A program made the position numbers and the translations under genes. The notes beneath the pieces are model-generated. The model was not told the DNA's origin and ran no database searches. It was given only the letters and a program-made list of their open reading frames with translations. This document shows positions 46,166 to 57,609 of a stretch of 64,000 nt of DNA, one piece after another. The stretch covers positions 198,157 through 262,156 of the forward strand of contig SIJG01000139.1 in the NCBI GenBank assembly GCA_023374025.1. Reading direction: 5' to 3'. Source of the DNA: Heterodera schachtii. Its lineage: Eukaryota > Nematoda > Chromadorea > Rhabditida > Heteroderidae. How positions within the stretch are numbered: position 1 is the first letter of the stretch; each line of letters starts with the position of its first letter.

Positions 46166-46375
46166 TCCTTAAAAATTTGTTTAAAAGGCAAATGAAAACT
46201 AAGTCATTCATTCACTCTATCCATAAAATGTTTTATTACAAAATATCATCGAAATAAGCAGTTTTTAAATGAATGTTTAATATTCCAATGCAATCTCTTA
46301 AAATTCTCTAATTTAAAAATTGCCTAGAAAAGCCTTTGAGCCTTTTTCAACTTTTATTTTTAAGTCACTAAATAG

Positions 46376-47077
46376 TAGGGTTTGGACCCCGCCCCCGTCA
46401 CCCCCGCCCCCGCTAAGAATGGCATATTCGTGGGATAAAAGGCAAAAAATTTATACAAATTTGAATTTTTAACCATCTTTGACAAATTTTTATGGAATAA
46501 AGTAAATTTTGCTGTTAATTTCCAATATATTTTTGGTTTAGTGGTTAGTGCTTCAACACTAACAGTATTTCTTGTTAGGAGTTCGACACCGGTTGCCGTT
46601 TTCATTTGAATTTATTTTTATCTGATTAATGCAGGGTTTCTTTATGTTCTTATTTCTAAGAAATGTTCTGATTTTAGGGCGTATTTTCATCCAAAAGAAT
46701 GAAATTTCTGAAAAATTTGGCTAATTTCTAACAAAATTCATAAAAAAAATTTCCCCCGGCGGCGCCTATCGGTATCACCGGCCCCAAAAAACCTCTATTT
46801 TTTTCTTAAAAAATTAGCATAAATCAATAAATTTGGTCATTCTTTAAAAAATCTGTGTAATTTATGCCAAAAGGAATTGAATCGAGGCGATACATCGACT
46901 AAAGGAATGTGGAGCCATTTTTTTGTGAGATTATTTGGAGTTAATTCAAATCAAAACCCCGCCCCCGTCCCCGCGGGGGCGGAATTATCGTGCCCCCGCC
47001 ACCCCCCCGCGACTCTGACCCCCGCCATCGCCCGCCCCCGCAAAAAGCCACCCCCCGCCCACGGGGTCCGAACCCTA
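46376..47077. mobile_element. Non-autonomous hAT-like DNA transposon A
   Basis: CTAAATAG occurs at 46368-46375 and 47078-47085 as an 8-bp target-site duplication. The 702-bp element begins TAGGGTTTGGACCCCG and ends with the reverse complement TAGGGTTCGGACCCCG (one mismatch). Subterminal CCCCGCCC-type repeats follow at both ends. Terminal TAGGG and an 8-bp duplication are hAT hallmarks. It has no transposase frame. It encloses a tRNA-like segment (46533-46597) and the dispersed GGCGCC motif (46756-46785). Confidence 0.85.
46533..46597 (+). repeat. tRNA-like A-box/B-box segment inside hAT-like element A
   Basis: TGGTTTAGTGGTTAGTG resembles a tRNA A box and GAGTTCGACACC a B box, with a hairpin-like middle part. 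No convincing acceptor stem is seen. It is probably SINE-derived rather than a working tRNA. Confidence 0.4.
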
Positions 47078-47174
47078 CTAAATAGGGATGATATATTGTA
47101 AGGAAGAAGTTGGCTGGGCCATTAAAACATGGAAAGCGGGGGTTGGATAATATCCATAAAAGAAGGGCGGATAT

Positions 47175-47245
47175 GCCTCGGTAGCTTAATTGTAGAGGTG
47201 CCCAAGGAAAGGGTGAACGAGTGGGTTCGATTCCCAGCCGAGGCC
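47175..47245 (+). tRNA. tRNA-like sequence, probably a pseudogene
   Basis: A perfect 7-bp acceptor stem (GCCTCGG / CCGAGGC), an A box (TAGCTTAATTGTAGAGG) and an exact B box (GGTTCGATTCC) give a 71-nt cloverleaf-like fold. The anticodon loop reads AAGGAAA, so position 33 is A instead of the near-universal U. The D stem and T stem each have a mismatch. It may be a degenerate tRNA or a SINE head. The nominal anticodon is GGA, but the body does not look like a serine tRNA because it lacks a long variable arm. Confidence 0.45.
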
Positions 47246-47349
47246 TAACATTTTGCCCATTTATGGTGCCTTATATTGTTTAATTTAAATAATTTTTAAT
47301 CACAAAATATAAAATAAAAATACTTTGACTTATATTATAATATCAGAAA

Positions 47350-47815
47350 TGAATCTCACCATTTAATGATTATTTTCTTTTCTGTCTTTCTTCAAACAAC
47401 GTTTTGATGATTTTTAAATTGAATTTATGGTAAAGTTATTTTAATTTTTTAGCATTATTAATTTAAAGAAAATTAAACTTTTAAAGTTAATTTATTTATG
47501 ATATTTTCAGAAATGATCTTCAGTTTCTTTTCTGTCTTTCTTCAAACAACATTTGATGATTTTAAATTAAATTTATAGTAAGATTATTTAATTTTTTTGA
47601 ATTATTAATTTAAATAAATTAAGAAAATTTATGAATTAATTTTCAGAAACGATTCTTCAATTTTCATTTCTGTCTTTCTTCAAACAACGTTTTAATGATT
47701 TTAAAATTGAATTTATGGTAAAGTTATTTAATTTTTTTAGCATTATTAATCATTAATTAATTTTCAGGAACCATTCCCCATTTCTTTTCTGTTTTACTTC
47801 AAAAATCTTCTGATA
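47350..47815. repeat. Degenerate tandem repeat, about 140-150 bp period
   Basis: TTTCTGTCTTTCTTCAAACA recurs at about 47380, 47530 and 47666, and in part at 47785. Each copy is followed by ATGATTTTAAATT-type sequence, a GGTAAAGTTATTT-type phrase and AGCATTATTAAT. The period is uneven. Confidence 0.75.
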
Positions 47816-48863
47816 AAATATTTTGGTGGAATGGAGGTAAAAAATAAAATTACTTGTTTATATCTGTTTTTAATAACAAATTCCATTTTAACAGGCATAT
47901 GGCATTGAACTTCTTTTTTCAACGATTTGAACAAATTTTCCAATGGCTAATGAGCAAATAAAATTCATTAATTTAATCGATGATGAATATATTAATAATA
48001 ATAATAATAATTTGAGAATAAAGTGTTTGGTGGCAAAATTAATTGATTCATATTCTGTTACGCACTCATAATAATAATAATGTTTTTTTTATATTTGCCC
48101 TTTATATTTTCATTCTGATATCATAATATTGCGTATTTTCTTTTTTATAAAGCTAAAATAAATTCCGACTTTTCAGTTTATTCATTAAATATAGAGGAAA
48201 AAATGTTTGCGCAATTAGTGTCCATATCCAGTGAAATCCCATGTTTTTAGCCCGTACATTACAGATTTGTGAACTGCGAATTTCAGCTCCCTCATCTTTT
48301 AAATTTTGAATACTGACTAAAAATTCTAAAGAAATCGTTTAAAAAACTTCTTTACCTATACTCTGGTACTCATTTCTTTTCCATTTTGTTGTGATTTTCA
48401 TGTTTTGTTTTCTAAAATTGCTACTAAAACACTGTGCCATTCGGAGCTAGGTCGATTCACAAAAGGTGTAAATTAAAAATTTTATTTTTTCCTATGTATC
48501 AATCATTTAAAACTTAAGTATTTGATTCCCCGGTATCGCATTTCATAATTTTTAAGAATTCTTATTTCGCCAGTGCACGTTTTTACTAGGGCTTATATTT
48601 ATAGTTGCTAAAAACTGCAAAAATAGTTAGTTTTTTAGTTTCTAAAAAACCCAAAAAATAGTTGCTAAAAATGGGTAAATAGTTGCTAAAAACTTTCAAA
48701 TTTAGGGATGTAAAATGACAAAATTTATTCAAAAAAGAAAAAAATAGGCCAAATCAGTATTGAGCTAAATAATTTTTAAAATCACAAATTCTTGTCAAAA
48801 ATAAATAAATAAATTTTGGATTGTTAGGTGTGCATTTTTGAAAATTTTCGGGTCGATTCTTAG

Positions 48864-50077
48864 TAGAGACCGGACAACTGGGGTCGGAGGGATCCCGAGT
48901 CGGGATCCCGACTGAATCCCGATCCCGATCAATCCCGAACATTTTGGAAAAACGATCGGGACGGATCCCGGGTCGGGATCCCGACCGAATCCCGATCCCG
49001 ATCAATCCCGAAGATTTTTTTTCGGGATCCCGCGGGATTATCGGGATTTGCTCAAACCCAATTTTTTTTTTTACATTTTGTGCCAAGTTTTGTTCAAATG
49101 TTTATCTAATATTTATAATTGTTCAATTCGATTGAAGAAAAAAAAGGGATGTGAATTATATCAGATTTTTATAGAAATTTTCAAAATTGGAATATCATGC
49201 CCAAAAAATCAGATTTTCAAAAATGAGAACATTTAACAACATAGCCTTAAATAATTTTTTTACAATTTAATAAATTAATATCAATTTTTGTATTTTCGCC
49301 TCAGATGATCATTTTTAATAATTTTGAGAAACGGAATCAAAAAATCAGATTTTTGATTTTTTTTTGCTGCAAATTTTTTCAAAAACTTTAGGGGAACCGG
49401 GGGGGAGGTCGGCGGTGCCGATAGGCGCCGCCGGGAAAATTTTGAAAATTTGAAATGTAATTTGTTAACAGAATTTATACAAAAACTGCCCCTATTTTGT
49501 GATTTTGAACTAATTTATAAAGAAAATAATTGGTTCTTGGGTCTGGTGATGTCCGATTGGCACCGAAGGAAAAATGCGTAGACAACAATTTTTATTCTGA
49601 TTATTGAACAAAATTCTTAGAAATCGTTGTGCCATAAAACTACCTAATAAGATTTAGAATAATGTTTTAGAAATTAAAAAAAATAATTCTTTTTATGAAG
49701 AAATAAAAGTCACAAAATGGCCAACTTTTGCGTCAAATTTTGAAATTTTAGTGGAATTTTGGAGACCTGTAAAATTTTTTGGGATTTTTAAGGGATTTTT
49801 TAAGAAAAATTAGCAAATGACAATATTTTTTAATTTAAAATTTAAGATCTTAATTTAAAAAATGGGATTTTTGAAAAATTATCGTGACTTCAATCCCGCG
49901 GGATTGGTAAAATGGTCGGGAGGGATCCCGGTTCGGGATCCCGATGAAATCCCGATCCCGATCAATCCCGATGAATTTAAAAAATCGCTCGGGACGGATC
50001 CCGAGGTCGGGATCCCGAATTTAATCCCGCGGGATCCCGAAGAAATCCCGCGGGATCCCGATCCCGTCCGGTCTCTA
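48864..50077. mobile_element. Non-autonomous hAT-like DNA transposon B
   Basis: ATTCTTAG occurs at 48856-48863 and 50078-50085 as an exact 8-bp target duplication. The ends form a perfect 12-bp inverted repeat, TAGAGACCGGAC. About 170 bp at each end is packed with GGGATCCCG, CCCGATCCCGATC and CGCGGGAT words in inverted orientation. No transposase is encoded. The dispersed GGCGCC motif lies inside (49409-49437). Confidence 0.9.
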
Positions 50078-50869
50078 ATTCTTAGGGGGTGTATTTTTCG
50101 TTTTTATTGCATTTTTCATAACAAATTTTTATTCACAAGCAAAAATAGTTGAAAATAATTTTTTTCAAAAATTTTATATTTTTTATTTCCTAAAAATAAA
50201 AAACAAGAAAATAGTTGCTAATAACTCGAAAAGTAGCTTAACAACAACCAAAAAAACTTGTTTTTCGTACTTTAGGCCACGGAGAGCTCAGGAAAAATAG
50301 TGAAAACTATAAATATAGCCCTAGTTATTACTCAAAAATTTACCAATTTAAAAGTTAAAACTGAAAAAATTAAAGTTAAAAATTTTTATAGGAAAATTTC
50401 CGGTTGCGTCTCCGGTTCCAATCAATAGCATATAATGGCAATGGCAGTTGTACTATGGAGTTTCTTACAACCAAAATTTTTCTAGGAATGTTTAATTAAA
50501 CAAAGATTTTTTCTCAAAAAAAGTCAAAATGAATTTTCAAATCTAGAAAGACATTAAGAAAAAAATTAAATAATTTGCTAATTTTTCTGCTAATTTTCAA
50601 ATTACTTTCCAATTTTGCTTTGAAAAAATTTTAAGAGTTTTTTTAGTTTTCTTTTGAAAATTCATTCTTTTTTTAGAAAAAATTCTTAGTTTTAATTGAA
50701 AATTCTTAAAAATTTTTGTATGAAACTCTGTTGTACGAACTGTTCCATGACACTCCGGTCCCAGTTGAGATTCATAATGAATTAACATATATTGTTTAGA
50801 CACACATAAGAAGTGATAAGCACATTTTTCCTCCAAAAATTGCCCCAACCTGCAACCCCATGACATACC

Positions 50870-51250
50870 CCCCCCTATCCCCTCTCCCTCACTAGAGTAA
50901 AGCCGTGAGGTCCCCACTACCCAGTGCTTATGAGGGAAATAGTCCAGGGGAGCCCACTTACGCGTCCGTAATTAGGCCCCTCAGGGCTTGGAAGGGAAGG
51001 GATAATGATGGAGCTCTGGGGGATCCTCCCAGGCGGGGATCGATTGGCCGTTCTACTATGAAATGACTCCCGACTGATCCCTTTGGCTGGTTCTCCATTG
51101 CCTTTTAAGCACCCCTCGGGATGGGAGGAGTTATCGGAGTAATAAATGGGCGTGGGAAAAAGCCATTTCCGGTCCGGCCTTACACTAGCGTGTCTCAACC
51201 AGGGCTGGGCGAAGCTCGGCTTATCACTCGAAGCCGAAGCCAAACTTTTC
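50870..51250. other. G+C-rich unidentified repeat-like block
   Basis: The block is sharply richer in G+C than its surroundings, with CCCTC and GGGAGG words and an internal CAGGGCTGGGCGAAGC (51200 onwards) that resembles a hAT terminus. I found no matching opposite end or target duplication, and no coding exon. Confidence 0.35.
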
Positions 51251-51718
51251 AAAAAAATTTACCTAAAAATATATGCACCATAAAAATTTCTTTTAAATAT
51301 CGAATTTAAATCCTTGATAGGAACGGCGAGAGATCAACCCCTTTCAATAAAATAATATTTAGAGTTTTTTGATCAAAAAGTATTTAGAAATTAAAAAATT
51401 TTATAAATACTTAGAGCTTTCCTGGTTTTGGACTCAATTTAAGAATGAAATAGAACTTTTAGACGCCGGCTGTGCCGGTAAAAGCCGCCGGGGAAACTTT
51501 TTTTGAAATTTTGGCCCGGTTTCTTAACTTCTATGAAAACTTAAGAATAATTATCAGAAGCCATTATGGATAAGGTAAAAAAAAAAGATTTCGTTAATCG
51601 ATTTATTTGTTCAACTCCTTTTTCGCGCCTTTCGCGTTATTTCTCAAGCCCACCCTCTCCAATTCTGATCTCGTCAAAAATTTCTTCCAATTGCACATTT
51701 ATTCTTCGCAACCAAAGC

Positions 51719-51822
51719 GTTCCCGTGGCGTAGTGGTTCTGCGCTCGGTTCACTCTCTCATCAGCGCTGGTGCTCAAGTTAAGCCCCTCGAGGGATGGCG
51801 TGTTTGGGGTTCACGCCTTAGA
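51719..51822 (+). repeat. tRNA-derived SINE-like segment
   Basis: TGGCGTAGTGG (A-box match) and GGTTCACGCC (B-box-like) are spaced about 80 bp apart in a locally G+C-rich insert extending to about 51935. No acceptor-stem pairing is evident, so a SINE head is more likely than a tRNA gene. Confidence 0.35.
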
Positions 51823-53223
51823 AATCAATCCCCCATGCGCACCTTCGCTGAGAGGGACGAACCCAGCTCAGACATGGTGGTGGTAATGCATAATGAAGCC
51901 AGTTGAGGATCGGTCCAAGACACGGGGTACCACATTTCTATAATTTATTTCTTTGTGATATTTTTTTATTTATTTTGATTTAAATTTCATATTTTTTGCA
52001 TATTATTTTCTCAGTCGTTATTATTTTTTTTATCATATTTATTTTTTCTATTTCATTTAAAATTTTATCTTTTTTGATATACTTAAAAACATTCAGTGGT
52101 GGCGTAAGTAACGTTAATTTGTATATTATTTGAATAAGTGATAAAGTGAAAATTTAATATTTTATTAAAAAAATAACTAATTCTAAATATACACAGAAAA
52201 TCATTTAAAATCAAAAAATGAACTATCCAAATTAGCAGTTTAAAATATCGGAAAGTTAAAACTCAGTCTCGACAATTCCCTTAATAAATATTGGTCAAAT
52301 TTTCAGCTTGGTTTAATCGGTAATTTATTAGTGAATGATTCTTTATTCTTTCCAAATTTACTTCTTATCGCCAACTTTTAGCGGGAACGTTTGCCTTCTG
52401 AGCCAGCCGAGTGCTAATGGGTTTTTATTTTTTTAATTTAAAAAAAATATTATTTTTATGGATTTTTGGATGAAATGGAATTTTGGCTCCGGCGGTGACG
52501 AAAGGCCCTTCCGGGAAATTTCGAAAATTTTAAAACATTTTCAATAATTTTGTAGCTAAAAAAGTTTTTTTAATTTTTGCTATGTTTTAAAAAAGAAAGA
52601 AAGTTTAATTGTTTTTATTTTTGGTTGTTGGGAAATTGTCGTATTAAATTTAATTACCTTTACTTACTTAAAATAATGCAAAAATTCTACTCTGTGTGGG
52701 GTCGAAGCAAGGCAAAAATAAAAGAAAGACAGGAGGTTTATATGTTTATTGTTCTTTATATAAAAGAGTAATCAAATTATTATGTTTCGTTTTCTCTCTA
52801 TTTTCAAAAAATATTTTCTCTCAACCCTCCCCCATTCTAACCAGTGCTTTATGAACACGAAACGCCCCAAAAACACGAAAATGCGAAACATGAAAAGATC
52901 AATGTCCCTGTAATGTACTCCACTGAATCGGATTTGAGTGCTTCAATTCCGAATAATGCATTCATTGGCTGAGTTTAGGTCGTGGTCCAGGAAAAGGATT
53001 GGCACAAATAATAATATTTTTACAGCTCAATGCTTAGGGAAAGTCGGCAGGGTGGCTTGACACCTGTACCAGAAATTGACATAAAACATTTTTGACAAGA
53101 TTTTAATGAAATTCTTAAAAAAAATATTTTTCTGTCCCAATTTGTAAAATTTTTGTACCACGGAAGTTTGGGTAAGTTTTACGGCTCTTATAATTCATAG
53201 AGATTGGTTTTTATTTTGTTCAG

Positions 53224-53646
53224 ATTCATGGGTTATTTCCCACCCTCCGAATTCATGTCCTCTTGAAGAAGGAAATTTTGGGGGATATGACTAGAGAATA
53301 TGCTGATTCCGATATTATTGAGGATATTTCAGGTGGTCCTAAACAGTATGCGCTGGAATTAAAAAAGAAGGGAGAACTGAAGAAATTTGGTACAAAACCA
53401 AAATACGAGGGATAACATTGGATCAGAATAATAAATTTGAATATGGAAATTTTAAGAAAATTAATTTATTTACATACCCGGACAGCTTTAGGTATTATTA
53501 AATTTTTCAATTACATTCTTTTTTTCTTAAGGCCCGGCCGTGACAATTTAATCATTACTCGTGTGGTTAAGAAAGAATATAAACCTATACAGAAGAAAGG
53601 CATTATTGATGCCGATTTAAAATTACTGCCCTTTAGGTATATTTAA
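53224..53646 (+). pseudogene. Family B DNA polymerase fragment (Maverick/Polinton-type or related)
   Basis: After a CAG at 53221-53223 the plus strand reads LKKEILGDMTREYADSD, then IEDISGGPKQYALELKKKG, then (one frame over) KIRGITLDQNNKFEYGN, and after a short intron-like gap PGRDNLIITRVVKKEYK and PFRY. The GDMT, GGPK-Y and K-RG-TL series is what I expect near the C terminus of protein-primed family B polymerases. A frame change near 53405 and the absence of the exonuclease and catalytic palm mark it as a remnant. No capsid or integrase relics were found nearby. Confidence 0.5.
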
Positions 53647-53849
53647 GAAATGAGGATTTGCGGATTTTTGTGGTCTTTTGAGAAAAAAGTGACAAAAACG
53701 CATAATTTTTTGAAAAATTAGGCATATTTGGCAAAATGTTCGAACTTTTTCTTCAAATCTTAAAACATTTTTTTCGAAAAATCCTCAGTCAAAATCATTT
53801 TTTTGACAAAATCTGTTAACAAATAGCACTCAAAATCTCAAAAATTTCT

Positions 53850-54108
53850 GGCAGCGCCTATCGGCACTGCCGGACCCCTCCCAACGTTCCCGAAAAGTTT
53901 TTTTGGGAAAAGTGCCACAAAAAAAGCTATTTAAAAGCAAAAAATTTAAGAGAATTGTCAATTTATTTAAAACAATAGAAATCGAATTTTTAAATTTTTT
54001 AGTGGTTTAAATGAGATTGTTATAGATTTTTACCAAAATTACCAATTTTGTGATTTTTGCGCCAATTTTTTAAGAAAAAATAGGTCCGGTGGCGCTGATA
54101 GGCGCCGT
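53850..54108. repeat. Two copies of a dispersed GGCGCC-centred motif
   Basis: At 53850-53879 and, in opposite orientation, at 54083-54108 are versions of GGCGCCTATCGGCACCGCC. The same motif occurs in hAT-like elements A and B and, weaker, at 41864, 51460 and 52485. The copies are set in otherwise very AT-rich DNA. Confidence 0.6.
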
Positions 54109-54249
54109 GATTGTTTCAAACGAAAAATATGACAGTTAACTGATTTGTTCGCAATTTTATGATGTTTAAAAAAATGAGGATTTTTCATTCCAAATGAGGA
54201 TTTTTTGAGGTATTTTAGTGGCAAATGAGGATTTTTTATGGCTGAATGA

Positions 54250-55949
54250 GGATTTTCAAAATTTTGAGATCACAGCTCTGCTTAAAAGCAAGGATTTGTT
54301 TTAATTCTACCTTAATTTATCGAAATCAATATAAAATATCTAAGTTTTATGTATCTTTACAACAATTATACGCTTGATGGAGAATATGAGGCAAAGCAAC
54401 ATGTCGAAAAATATATTGAAATATGTTTACGGTCTTGATTTATGTAATTTTTATAATTCTGAATATTTTCATGTGTTCTAGGACGTTATTTATACGATAA
54501 TTTGAATAAATATTTTGAAAATACTTTTTCATTATATAATTGGTCTTTATCATAAATTATTTTTCCATGTGTTTTTAATATAATAGGAAGCAATACGTAT
54601 TTTGATGAGCGTCGAAAATTATGACAAAATTGGTTTGCGGAATTTGAAAAAAAAATGGACTAGGCAACAGAGGATAAGACGGAGAAACTTAGACGGAAAA
54701 TTTTGAATGCTAATAAATAAATATTGATAAAATAAATCTTTTTATTATTTTTGTATTTCCTCATGTTAACGGGTTACTTACCCGGAAAACAACTGAGATT
54801 TTCTTGAAATACCTTAAATAAAGTATATTTTTTCGATTCGCGGGAAAATTCAGAGAATTCAGTTTCCGTTTCCACTCCAATACTTTTGTTAAACATTGAA
54901 ATACATTCAAATATTCAATTATAAATTAGTTAGAAAAAAATTATTAATAAATATATACTATATTTTTAATATTAATTTGAGAATAATTTTTTTAATGACG
55001 GAATAATTAATTTGGATTAAAGGGTTAGTTTTCAAATGAGATTATTATAATTTTTAATTAAATGTTAATATTTTAGAAGAATAGACTTTTTCATTAAATT
55101 TCATATACAACAGAAACTAATTGCCATAAAAGTTTATGCATACCATCAAAAAAAACAAATAAATAAATAGGGCATTAGAGAAAATTCAATAAAAGCTTTA
55201 AAAGAAATATATATATATATAAAAAATATGGTATACCGTATTTCTTCTATTATTAGACCCAGCAGGTCTTCTATTATTCAACTTCCCTCAAAAGGGGTTT
55301 TATAATTGAGGGGGGGACTAATAATCGAAGAAATACGGTATCTAAAACAGTAATGGAAAATACAACCAATGCCAAAACGGCGTGTTTACATAAATTGGTG
55401 AATAAATAACTAAATCCGAATACCAAATGAACAAGAAAAATAAGTCCAAAATTTGTTGTTGTTTAAATAGTTTTATCTTTTATCTTTGGGCTTTTTTAAA
55501 AATCGAATGATAAAATTGGAAAATTTTACAAAATTCAAAAAATTTGCTGGTGACCCATTTTCGGCATTCGGACTAAAAAAAAAATAATTTAATTTTTTTC
55601 AATTTGCCTAATAAGAAATTAAAAAAGTTTTTTTTAATGATAATTAAAATTTAATTCCTTTTTCAATTTGTCTAATAATTTTTTAATTAAAAAATTAAGT
55701 AGTTGAATGGAAGACATAACTAAGAGAAATTCAAAAAAGTTCATTTATATTACAATTTAATTACTATAATTTTTTAATTAAATTTTTTTTATTTATCAAA
55801 TATTTAAGTAACTGCTGAATCGAATGACAAGGAGAAACTTGCACAAGTCAAAATGTTTCATTTGGCCATGTCAACAAATAATTCCCACGTCGAATTCGAA
55901 GAAGACCATGTTTAAATTTGAATTTTTCAAAATTCAAAAACAATTTTAG
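54250..55949. other. AT-rich spacer upstream of the galectin-like gene
   Basis: The region is mostly AT-rich with no recognised gene. An inverted phrase at 55232-55342 (ACCGTATTTCTTC... and its complement GAAGAAATACGGT) could form a long hairpin. An exon-like frame at 55810-55906 (ending NNSHVEFEEDH) follows a TTTAAG acceptor and may belong to the downstream gene, but its phase does not fit the next exon. Confidence 0.4.
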
Positions 55950-57564
55950 GGCTATTCGCCAAGAATTGTGCCAATTATCAACCCATTGGAAATACGACCC
56001 AAACTCAGTTGCTTGAGTTCATTTTTGCATTCACTGGCCACAGTTATGGCATAAAATTAAATGGCAAATTTGTGCAGAGCAATTATCTCAAAGAGGGCGA
56101 AGAATTTTTTCCCATTAATTGGACGAAACCAGATGAAATGGAAAAGCAATTTAAACGAATGACGTCATTTCAGGTTTTGTTGGCTCTCGAGAGTCTCGAC
56201 AATCGCGAAAATTTATTTGGTAATTATAAATTCAGCTTTTTATTAAGATTAATAGTGAAAATGCTCTGTTGCTCAACGATCCTCCACCATTGATGCCATT
56301 TGTCACCATTGACACTAATTACGTGTGTTTAATTAAATTAAATTAAATTCAATTAAATTTTAATTTTAAAAGGAGTCGCCAAACATTTCATTGCCATTTT
56401 TCATGACCATTCCAAGCGTTGAAATTGGTACAGAAATAAACTTCAAAATTTCATTGGACAACTTAGGCAAATTCAATTTCACTGTCTCGTTGCTTCATGA
56501 CAGGCCAGAGAGCCACTTAAAAAGTACGGTACAAATCAGACGAAAGCACGGTATAATTCCGACCAAGAGTCTTGAAGTTTTCAACAGTTCAAGCGTCTGA
56601 CCAGAATTCATGCATGGACCAAAATTCTGATCAGCAATTATTACTTTAATTGGTCCCATTACTCAAAAATGATCAGAAATTTGTAAAGAGATGGTCCATG
56701 ACAAAGTAATCATAATCAGCATTAGTAAGGGGCTCCCGGACAATCCGACAGTGGACAATTCGACAGTGGACAATCCGACAGTTGGACAATCCGACAGTGA
56801 GGATCAATTCAAATCAATTTGTTTCGTGATTTTCAAGCCACTGATCAGGAATTTCTTTTGGTAGCAGATTAGCAGGGGGTGATGAGATTTGTGGATTGGG
56901 TTGGACTGCTTGGATTTGTGGAATGGGTTCATGAATTTCTCCTTCTGAGGACGACGAATCCATTTGAATAGGTAAACGGAATGGTCAATACTTTTGGCAA
57001 ACATTTTGATCAGCAAAAATCACTTTCATTCTCATCACTTTGGTTTTATGGGTCACTCCAAATTTATTTTTGCATATTTATTTATTTTATTGTACTTTAG
57101 TTACGAGCATACCAAACTAATTTTAATTTGTTAACAAGTTTAAGCTAAATTGATTTGAATTGAGATATTTATAGGAAATAATCTGTTGAACTGACTAGAA
57201 ATTATTTTTAAAATTTAAATTTACTGTCGGATTGTCCACTTCTGTCGAATTGTCCTCACTGTCGGATTGTCCAACTGTCGGATTGTCCACTGTCGAATTG
57301 TCCACTGTCGGATTGTCCAGTCACGTTAGTAAGGTCCTGTGACCTGACAAACTGATCTAATCAGAAACCCGATCACTGTGTGAATAATCCGTCTGAATTT
57401 TAAATATTTAATGTTGACAGAGGAGGACATACCCACCTCAATTCATGTACTTTTAAAATTCGAAAAACTGGAATTTATGAATATGATTTAAAAAGTTTCA
57501 CTGACGCGCTTCCGTGTGAACCTTAGCTGATCAATGATCAATTTTCCGCTAATTAACTTAATTA

Positions 57565-57609
<45 letters not shown>

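Noticed and set aside
47175..47245. Functional tRNA gene
   Set aside because: The acceptor stem and B box are good, but the anticodon loop lacks U33 and the D and T stems have mismatches, so I kept it only as tRNA-like.
48944..49086. Open frames rich in Asp-Pro-Arg within hAT-like element B
   Set aside because: They are translations of the GGGATCCCG iterations in the transposon end, not genes.
57421..57485. Extra exon of the galectin-like gene (KEDIPTSIHVLL-type frame)
   Set aside because: Its phase does not connect to the neighbouring exons, whereas 56523 to 57633 joins in phase exactly as in the other two units.
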